DNA from: an uncultured Victivallales bacterium
GTDB taxonomy: Bacteria > Verrucomicrobiota > Lentisphaeria > Oligosphaerales > JAFGRS01
Direction of reading: 5' to 3'
Length of the DNA stretch: 7,326 bases
Assembly: GCA_903834675.1 (NCBI GenBank)
Contig: CAILKC010000169.1
Coordinates: forward strand, 1-7,326
The notes beneath the pieces were generated by a model. That model did no database searches. It saw only the letters and a program-made list of their open reading frames with translations, and had not been told where the DNA came from. A program made the position numbers and the translations under genes. Shown one piece after another: positions 1-6,100 of this stretch. Position 1 is the stretch's first letter. Each line of letters opens with the position of its first letter.

Positions 1-116
1 GCCTGTTCCTGCGATGCCGCCAAGAGCGCGTCCACCTTTCCGCCGCCGAACATCGCACATCCAGTCACCATGGAGAGCACCACGCACGCCAGCATTCCTA
101 CAGTTCTCGTTCGCAT
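1..116 (-). CDS. Small lipoprotein, N-terminal part (cut by left edge)
   Basis: The first 38 residues of a secreted lipoprotein are visible and the rest lies outside the window. The start shows a classic lipoprotein signal: a basic n-region (MRTRT), a hydrophobic stretch (about residues 6-17) and a lipobox Val-Thr-Gly-Cys ending at Cys20, where signal peptidase II would cut and the cysteine would be lipidated. Residue +2 is Ala, not Asp, so in a diderm host the protein would be expected to go to the outer membrane. A GAGGA ribosome binding site lies 7 bases before the ATG. It follows the glycosyltransferase gene after 43 bases, on the same strand. In a phage tail or lysis region such a protein might be an outer-membrane spanin, a superinfection-exclusion lipoprotein or a host-surface modifier. 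Nothing in the visible part separates these, so only the lipoprotein call is well supported. Confidence 0.75.
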   Translation of the reverse strand, partial: MRTRTVGMLACVVLSMVTGCAMFGGGKVDALLAASQEQ

Positions 117-123
117 GTTCCGT

Positions 124-128
124 TCCTC
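124..128 (-). promoter_or_regulatory. Ribosome binding site of the lipoprotein gene
   Basis: GAGGA on the minus strand lies 7 bases before the ATG at 116. It is one of the best Shine-Dalgarno matches in the window and fixes the lipoprotein start. Most neighbouring genes lack such a site and seem to rely on translational coupling, so this gene can be translated independently. Confidence 0.6.
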
Positions 129-135
129 GCTTTCT

Positions 136-180
136 GCCGGGGTGCCCGGCGGTTGACACCTATCTGGCGGGCGTCAACCG
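136..180 (-). other. Tandem hairpins at the 3' end of the glycosyltransferase gene
   Basis: Two adjacent inverted repeats are visible. The first pairs CGGTTGAC (180-173) with GTCAACCG (157-150), 8 perfect base pairs around a 15-base loop that contains the glycosyltransferase stop codon. The second pairs GCCGGG (150-145) with CCCGGC (141-136) around a 3-base loop. The two share base 150, so they may be alternatives or stack end to end. No T-run follows on the minus strand; the next bases are AGAAAGCGAGG with the lipoprotein ribosome binding site. A classical intrinsic terminator is therefore not supported. An mRNA-stabilising or processing structure, or an attenuator before the lipoprotein gene, is possible. 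Confidence 0.45.
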
Positions 181-1866
181 GATGGGGATAGGAGTCGCGC
201 GCCGGAGTGCATAGGCCTGGCGCAGTTCGGCGGCCCCAGGCTCGGCGATCCATGTCTCCGCCCTGGCCAGTGCGTCGGGCTTGTGTTGCTGAATCGTGGG
301 GCGGAGTGCTGCCCATTCGGCGTCGGTGCTCAGTAGCCAGTGGGTCCAGGGGGCGTTGGCGTTGGTGTCTCGGCCGCTAACGGGGTAGGGAAAGCGTTTG
401 TTGTTGCGGAATTTGTGCCGGATGCGAAAGGCGGGGTCTACCCGGATGGGTACGGAGGCGTTCTTGCAGGCTAGGCTTAGGGCTTGTTCGTTGTAGCCCC
501 AGCCGCGTGTAGGGACCCACCCGCCAAGGCGCTCCCAGGTCCAGCGGGCGGCGCTGTAGACGCTGCCAAAGAGGCCCTGGGGCTGGTGGGTCTCGACTCG
601 GTTGGCGGAGATGTCATTGCGCCAGTCTCGCCATAGGAGTTCGCAACCCCAATACCAGGTATCGAGATTTTCATAGGAGCCGCAGACGGCGCAGAGGAGC
701 TCGTTGCTGTTGTAGGCGTCGAAGGCCCACGCGAGTAAGTCGCAGTTCTCGGCAATGCGGCAATGGCTGTCGGAGAAGGCGATGACGTTGCCAGCGGCCC
801 GCGCCAGGCCTTCGTTGCGGCTAGCAGAGACGCCATGGGCTGTGTCGTGGCGGAGGATGAGGTCGGCGCCGCAGTCATTGGTAACGGGGATGGTGCTGGC
901 GTCGTCGATCACGATGATCTCGTGCGCCCCACCCTCTCGAAAGCTCTGGACGGTGGCGGCGAGCTCGTCCTCGGGCTCTTCGCGGGATGGGATGCATACG
1001 GTCAGGCGCAAGGTCTCGCGCCAGTGTGCCAGGAGGGTTCTGCGGCGCGCGCCTTTCTGGCACTCGGACCAATCGCCGCGGCTCTCGACTAGGCTCTCGT
1101 GAGCGGCGGCAAGTTCGCGTAGGGTATCGGAGCCATGGGCTTGGATGATAGGCGCTACTTTGGCGTAGGTCCAGGCGGCACCACGGCAGTCGATTTCTGG
1201 GCGGGTGGCACCTTTCCACCCATTGGTACGGCGCTGGTGGTAGACGTAGACGCCATCCATGCGCCAGAGGCGTAACCCGGCGGCGCGACACTGGTGCGCC
1301 CATGAGTTGTCGACCTCGCCAAAGCCATCCACGAAGGGGCCTACGCGGTCCCAGGCCACGCGGGAGACGGCGAAGAGTACGCCAGTCATCCGGTTGCCGG
1401 TAATGTCGGTGGTCTTCTGGCCATACTGGCGGCGAATCGCAAGGGCGTAAGCCGTATGCTGCGCAATGTCGTCGTGCGGCGGCGCCTTGGCCTTCTGGTA
1501 AGGGTTGCCGGTGCGGTTGGTCCAGCAGCATATTGCCCCGGCGTCGGGGTGTTTGGCGATGGCGTGTTGTAGGTCGGTCCAGAAGTCGTTGAGTAGGCTC
1601 ATCGCGTCATGGTCCAGAAAGACGGCCCACTCGCCGGGAGTGAGGCGCGCCATGATGCGGTTGTAGGAAGCCCCGAGGTTGCCGGTGGCGCTGTAAGGGG
1701 TGTAGACGCAGAGGTCGGGTCCGGGTGTCTTGCCCTCTGCGGGGGAGGGGGTGGGAGAGGGCAAGGGCGATGGCAAGGAGTCCCGCTCAGCCTGTAGGCG
1801 GAAAGCCTCGCGCGGGGTGATTTCGCCCCGGTGCATGCGGGCCTGTAGGTCGAAGGCAAGATGCAT
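160..1866 (-). CDS. Two-domain glycosyltransferase (GT2/GT27-like), putative tail protein glycosylase
   Basis: This is a 568-residue protein with two GT-A type domains and no membrane segment. Domain 1 (about residues 50-230) has an Asp-His-Asp metal motif at 85-87, a GFGEVDNSW acceptor-region motif near 181-189 and a Tyr-His at 209-210. Domain 2 (about 287-520) starts LTVCIPSR, has Asp-Asp-Ala-Ser at 321-324, SASRNEG near 347, Asp-Ser-His at 366-368, Trp-Gly-Tyr-Asn-Glu at 456-460 and Arg-His-Lys-Phe-Arg at 483-487. The order and spacing of the domain 2 motifs recall polypeptide GalNAc-transferases, which bind Mn2+ through Asp-x-His plus a later His. The C-terminal ricin-type lectin domain common in that family is absent. 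A Pro/Ser linker (about 34-46) precedes domain 1 and is encoded by an inverted repeat. The ATG at 1866 was chosen because it lies 2 bases after the upstream stop (TAGCCATG). An ATG at 1911 would add 15 residues and overlap the previous gene. Neither start has a good ribosome binding site. Donor sugar and acceptor are unknown; modification of tail proteins is inferred. Confidence 0.85.
   Translation of the reverse strand: MHLAFDLQARMHRGEITPREAFRLQAERDSLPSPLPSPTPSPAEGKTPGPDLCVYTPYSATGNLGASYNRIMARLTPGEWAVFLDHDAMSLLNDFWTDLQHAIAKHPDAGAICCWTNRTGNPYQKAKAPPHDDIAQHTAYALAIRRQYGQKTTDITGNRMTGVLFAVSRVAWDRVGPFVDGFGEVDNSWAHQCRAAGLRLWRMDGVYVYHQRRTNGWKGATRPEIDCRGAAWTYAKVAPIIQAHGSDTLRELAAAHESLVESRGDWSECQKGARRRTLLAHWRETLRLTVCIPSREEPEDELAATVQSFREGGAHEIIVIDDASTIPVTNDCGADLILRHDTAHGVSASRNEGLARAAGNVIAFSDSHCRIAENCDLLAWAFDAYNSNELLCAVCGSYENLDTWYWGCELLWRDWRNDISANRVETHQPQGLFGSVYSAARWTWERLGGWVPTRGWGYNEQALSLACKNASVPIRVDPAFRIRHKFRNNKRFPYPVSGRDTNANAPWTHWLLSTDAEWAALRPTIQQHKPDALARAETWIAEPGAAELRQAYALRRATPIPIRLTPAR
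1729..1765. repeat. Palindromic GC-rich repeat inside the glycosyltransferase gene
   Basis: A perfect 10-base inverted repeat, CTTGCCCTCT (1729-1738) and AGAGGGCAAG (1756-1765), flanks a 17-base G-rich loop. On the coding strand it is read in frame as a Pro/Ser-rich linker (SPLPSPTPSPAEGK). GC-rich palindromes of this general look, with CCCTCTCCC-like cores, are common as dispersed intergenic repeats in high-GC bacteria, and their translations give similar Pro/Ser strings. An in-frame insertion of such an element between the short N-terminal helix and domain 1 is the likely origin, but no second copy is present in this window to prove it. Confidence 0.55.
1741..1761 (+). other. Putative G-quadruplex motif
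   Basis: On the plus strand four guanine runs of 5, 5, 3 and 3 bases (1741-1745, 1747-1751, 1753-1755, 1759-1761) are separated by loops of 1, 1 and 3 bases. This meets the usual G3+N1-7 quadruplex pattern. It lies in the loop of the inverted repeat and on the template strand of the glycosyltransferase gene, where it could slow transcription or replication. Folding is predicted from pattern only. Confidence 0.45.
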
Positions 1867-1868
1867 GG

Positions 1869-2270
1869 CTAGAAACTTTCGGGGGGTGGCGTTTGGCAGG
1901 CACTTTGACATTCGGACTCAGTGGTGTGGAGAACCCCATCTGTCGTACGCATGCCATAGGTGTATGGAGCAAGACTGACGGGCAAGCACTGGCCAAAAAG
2001 ATAGGTGCCATTCCAAGTCTGAGCGTCGGCAATCCAGTTGCACTCCTTAGAGTAAAACGCCAAGTCCAGACAGGTCCCGGTTGTCAGCCACTGAGTAATA
2101 CAGTAGTAACCCGGTCCAGGGAATCCCGCCGAGGTCGGCGTGCCGGTCGGCGTCGGCGTAGGCGTCGGCGGGGGGCAGCAGCAGTGCTCGTCGTAGATGG
2201 CTTTGCCGTTGATATAGAGCAGGCGCAGGACGCCAGCGACGGTGGTCAACCATGGCTTGAGGGTGGGCAT
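1869..2270 (-). CDS. Cys-rich protein with Pro/Thr linker, possible tail protein
   Basis: This is a 133-residue protein of no recognised family. An N-terminal segment (1-29, with LYINGKAIYDEH) leads into three consecutive cysteines (30-32), then a Pro/Thr linker (about 33-46, PPPTPTPTPTGTPT). A C-terminal domain (about 50-128) holds six more cysteines at 57, 67, 77, 95, 121 and 125. Its last part, TTESECQSAC, has a Cys-x3-Cys ending like that of small disulphide-rich domains, although no named family can be assigned. There is no signal peptide. The ATG at 2270 lies 4 bases after the upstream stop; an in-frame ATG at 2426 would overlap the previous gene by about 150 bases and is unlikely. No ribosome binding site is visible, so coupled translation is likely. 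Its stop is 2 bases before the glycosyltransferase start, and its Pro/Thr linker is a plausible O-glycosylation acceptor (inference). Confidence 0.7.
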   Translation of the reverse strand: MPTLKPWLTTVAGVLRLLYINGKAIYDEHCCCPPPTPTPTPTGTPTSAGFPGPGYYCITQWLTTGTCLDLAFYSKECNWIADAQTWNGTYLFGQCLPVSLAPYTYGMRTTDGVLHTTESECQSACQTPPPESF

Positions 2271-2274
2271 TTGT

Positions 2275-2877
2275 TCAGGGTGTCGGCTCTGGGCAGGTAC
2301 CGGCCTTGACCCATTGAATGGTGCCAGATATGGCCATGAGGACGTAGGGGTTGCTGGTGTCGGGTAGGGGTGGGTTGATCCTCGGTACGAACTGGTCGCT
2401 GTATAGGTATTGGTACAGGGTGCCACTGACGATTTCGGCCACCTTCAGCACCGTCTCGACGTAGGTAGAGTTATGGGTGCTGGAAGGCCAGGCGCTGGTG
2501 CCGGAGTTGAGGGAGTAGGTGCTGGCCGTGGAGATGTTGTAGTAGTGTCGTACCAGGAGCCATACCTTCAGGCCGTTGCTGGCCGTGAGGTTGGTAAGCC
2601 CCGTTACCGCTACCAGCGCCGCCCCGGTGTTAAGGTTTCCCCCGGCGACGTTGAGTTTGCTTTCAGCGGTCAGGCTGACCCGCCAAGGGTGGATGAACGG
2701 CGAGTCCCACGGCGCCCACATCAGATGGACACCCCAGCCTGCGGTGATAACTCTAATCGGAGGCTGTGCGTCGAAGGCGTTGCACCACTGCCCCAACCGA
2801 TTCAAGCCTGCGCACACGGAGGTGAACAGCTTATTGGGCGTGGTGTAGGTGTCTCTCAAACGTTCGCGGTTGCCCAT
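2275..2877 (-). CDS. Ser/Thr-rich putative virion structural protein
   Basis: This is a 200-residue protein with no recognised family. After a short polar N-terminus (MGNRERLRDTY) the sequence looks beta-rich, with alternating hydrophobic residues. Residues 114-138 contain 13 Ser or Thr out of 25. Three Asn-x-Ser/Thr sequons occur (Asn96, Asn114, Asn136). The part from about 141 to 192 (VLKVAEIVSG through AISGTIQWVK) has the look of repeats seen in phage tail or fibre proteins, but this is a weak impression. The C-terminus ends with Cys195 and Pro-Glu-Pro-Thr-Pro. The ATG at 2877 was chosen because it lies 4 bases after the upstream stop; an ATG at 2913 would add 12 residues and overlap the 99-residue gene. 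The position in the packed set after the tape measure suggests a virion part such as a minor tail or receptor-contact protein. Confidence 0.65.
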   Translation of the reverse strand: MGNRERLRDTYTTPNKLFTSVCAGLNRLGQWCNAFDAQPPIRVITAGWGVHLMWAPWDSPFIHPWRVSLTAESKLNVAGGNLNTGAALVAVTGLTNLTASNGLKVWLLVRHYYNISTASTYSLNSGTSAWPSSTHNSTYVETVLKVAEIVSGTLYQYLYSDQFVPRINPPLPDTSNPYVLMAISGTIQWVKAGTCPEPTP

Positions 2878-2881
2878 GGTG

Positions 2882-3181
2882 TTACACCCATGCCCAGGTT
2901 CCGACCCACTCATAGGTAGCGAGGTAGAGCCCGCGCTTGTCCAGATATGCGAGTTCCGGGCCGGCGCTGCGCAGGTTGTAGGTCACCCCGCCTACCGCCC
3001 AGGTAGCGTTGGGATTCTCGCCCCCGGTGTCATCGATGTCGTAGTACACCCGGTACAGCTTCGTCGGCCGCTTCTGGAGCGCCCAGCCAAAACCAAAGAG
3101 TGCCCACTGAAACTCGTATTCGACACTCGGGCCGATCTCATCATCGGCGGTTCCGGGCGCGCCCTCGTTGAGAAATGCCAT
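2882..3181 (-). CDS. Small aromatic-rich protein following tape measure, possible minor tail protein
   Basis: This is a 99-residue acidic protein of no recognised family. It is unusually rich in aromatic residues: six Trp, eight Tyr and four Phe, including FQWALFGFGWAL at 24-35 and a C-terminal EWVGTWAWV. There is no signal peptide or clear membrane segment, and a compact beta-rich fold is likely. The ATG lies 2 bases after the tape measure stop (TAGCCATG), and a GGAG site 10 bases upstream is embedded in the end of the tape measure gene. This supports coupled translation with the tape measure. Small proteins directly after the tape measure are often minor tail or tail-tip proteins, so that role is inferred from position alone. 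Confidence 0.7.
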   Translation of the reverse strand: MAFLNEGAPGTADDEIGPSVEYEFQWALFGFGWALQKRPTKLYRVYYDIDDTGGENPNATWAVGGVTYNLRSAGPELAYLDKRGLYLATYEWVGTWAWV

Positions 3182-3183
3182 GG

Positions 3184-6100
3184 CTACTTGACTCCGACCA
3201 TGTTGGCGAGCTTTTCCAGCAACTCAACGGTGCGTCCGTCAAACGTGGTCTGTCGGCGCAGTTCCTGAATAAGCGCTTGTGCCCAGGGAGGCTGCTGGTT
3301 CTTGCTCTCGGTGGTCTGCATGCCGATGCGGCTCTCGCTCAGATCCCCGAGGCGGTGCTTTCCCATGGATGCTAGATCGGGGCTGCCGGCGCGCACCCGA
3401 TCCTGCTCCGCGGCCCAGCGTGGACGTGGGACGTGCCCCCCGGCCTCGCCAAGACGGCGTTTCTCCCCCAGGGTGAAGCCGACATTCTCCCCTGCGGCCA
3501 GCTTGGCCAGCTTGCTCGAGAGTACCCCATCCTCTCTGGCATCCCGGCGCGCCCGATCGCGCTGGCGCGGCGACATGCGCATAAGGCTTTCAAGGTTGTC
3601 GGGCAAACGGAACCCGAAGCGGGTATCGTGCTCCCGATCGCGCTCCTTGCCTGCGTCCGGGGTCTCCTTGCTCGTCCTGGCAGGGGTCGCCAGGGGCTGT
3701 CGCCTGGGTGCGGAAACCTCGCTATAGGCTCGCGCCCAAGGCTCCTGCGGCTTGGATGCCCCACCCTTTGCCCCGTGCATGACCGATGAGATGCCGCGCG
3801 GTCGCGAAATGCCATAGGCGGCGTCTACCGCGTCTTGCCAGGCAAAACGCCCCGCCGTGTACGGCCGATTTTGAGCGCTGCCCGGCGGCGGGGAATAGGA
3901 ATCCGGCTCCCAGCTTGCCTCGCCCGTACCGGAGGTCTCTGGGTATTGCCCCTCCATGAACCGCGAACGCTGTTGCGCGCTCCAGGCGCTCGCCGTGGGG
4001 TTGTTGCTTTCCTTCGGAGCTTCGACCTTCGGCGCGGCCTTCGGCGCGGCCTTCGGCGCGGCGTTGGCTCCGCGCAAGCTGGAGACGATACCGCGGGGCA
4101 GAATCGTATCCTCGCCTTCCCACTGACCCGCTAGTCTATTCTCACGAGCTGCGCCGGTCTGCGTGCCGCTCCAGCCCAGCCGCGTTCGCAACGGGCCCCT
4201 CGCCCTGGCTGGCGTGGGCACTGCCGCCGGGGGTGCCGAGCCTGGGGAAACCGCATCCTGTCCATCCCGACCTGCCGGACCGGCGGCGCCATCGCCCCCA
4301 TCACCACCCGCCCCGCCGGCGCCGCCAGCGCCTGGCTGGCGCCTCGCCGCGGCCTGCGCCAGTTGGGCCAGGACCTCGCTCGGGCGCAGCGCCTTGGCAA
4401 TCCGATCAATCCATTCCGGGGTCTCCCGCACCTCTGCGGCCAGACCCGTGGCAGGGACGCTGCGAAACTGTTCTTTGAGCTGCCCCTCCTGTCGCGGGGT
4501 AACCTCTCTGCCTTGCGCCTGCCGCAGCGCCCCCCGGATGGCTTCCTGCGGGTTGTTCCCCATGGCCAGGCCACGGGCCTCGCGCAAGACCTCGCGAGCT
4601 TCGGACGGCGCCATGCGGCCACGCTCCGCCAAGGCCTTGGAGAGCCATGGCGCCATCTGGGCAAAGAGCTGTTCGCCGGTCTTCTCGTTGGCGAGAGTCT
4701 GCGGTCTGGCGACGCCGTAGCGATCTCGCGGCGCAGGCGGGGTCAGCAGCCTAATCCAGCCCTCGCGGGTCTGGTTGATGTAGTTCTGGGCTGCCACCTC
4801 GCCGCTGGCCTCGCCGTAGCGGGCTTTGGCCTCGTCGAGGCCTTCTCCGAAGGTCGAGCGCACGGCCCCGCCAGCCTCAGCGTGCAACGGCTTTCCGTTC
4901 GCATCGAGTTTACGGCCCTGTGCATCCACGCCTGGCTGGCCCAACACGCCCTGCTGGTACTTGCCGAAGAGGTACTGATCCAGCTTCTCGCCAAAGCCCT
5001 TGCCCAGGTTCGCGCCCAGCTCCCGCATCTGCGTGACCATGCCCCCCAGCGTGGTGTGGAGCCGGGTCTGTTCTTCGGCGGAGGGGCTCAGCCGAATGGC
5101 GCCAGTCTGTCTCTCATAGCCTCTCGACGTGCGCCATTGCCAGTCTATCCGTGCGAGCAAGGCCGTGGTGTCGATCCCGGCACTACGCAGTCCGGCGCCG
5201 CCAGCGCCTGCGGTGTAGTTCGCCAGTTCATTGCCAACCATGCTGCGCTTACTCAGCGAACTGTTGAGATCGTGTATCCAAGCTGCCAGCGCTTTCCGGC
5301 GTTCGGGTTCACGAAGCACGTCGCCCTTCACTGCGTTTTCCGCCTCGTCGTGTACGATCCCTTTGTAGGCAGTTATCTGGCTTTTCGCCTCGTCAGGACT
5401 TATGGCCGCTAAGATATTGTCACGGGCCTCCTTAGACATCCCACTCCAGGCTTCCTTAAGCATCGCGATGAAGACCCGTCCAGCGCCCACAAAGACATCG
5501 CCGAACAGCGAGAACGCCGGCCCCAGGTTGGTAACGAAGTTGCCCAGTAACGTCCCCAGGTCACCCAGCAGCGCCTCCCCCAGGCCCACGGCGAAGCCGG
5601 GCACCTTCTTGGCCGTATCGGTGACGATCCCCAGCAGCCGCCCGCGCTCCTGCTGGTCAAATAGGTCCCCCACCAGCGTGCGCAGCATCTTGGCCGCGAT
5701 CACCGCCTTCTCCAGGCCGGGGATGGTGAAGCCCTTCAGCCGCGTGGCTATGTCATCGATGCCGCCAATCACCTCGCGCAACACCCGCTTGGCCGGCCCC
5801 AGCGCATTCTTACCCAGCGTGGCCCAGAGGTTATCCCACGAGCTGCCCAGCGTGCTCATCAGGCCGTCCCAGGTCTGAGATACCCGGTCCATCATGCCGC
5901 CAAAGCGCTTCTCAAATGACCGGATAGCGGCCTCGAAGGCCACCGTGCCCGGCGTCAGCATCGTGCCCTGCTTGTCGAACTTGACCCCCTCCTTGCGCAG
6001 GCTATCGCGTGTGATCCCAATCACCCCCATCTGCTCAGACTCGAACAGCCCCGCCTTCAACTTCGCCAGCGGCCCCACCGCGTCGTCGATGCGCTTGCCG

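Noticed and set aside
2271..2426. Upstream extension of the Cys-rich gene to an ATG at 2426
   Set aside because: It would overlap the 200-residue gene by about 150 bases; the ATG at 2270, just after that gene's stop, fits the packing of the other genes.
4363..5412. Long open frame of 349 codons on the plus strand
   Set aside because: It lies entirely antisense to the tape measure gene, has no ribosome binding site or recognisable domain, and such frames are common opposite high-GC genes.
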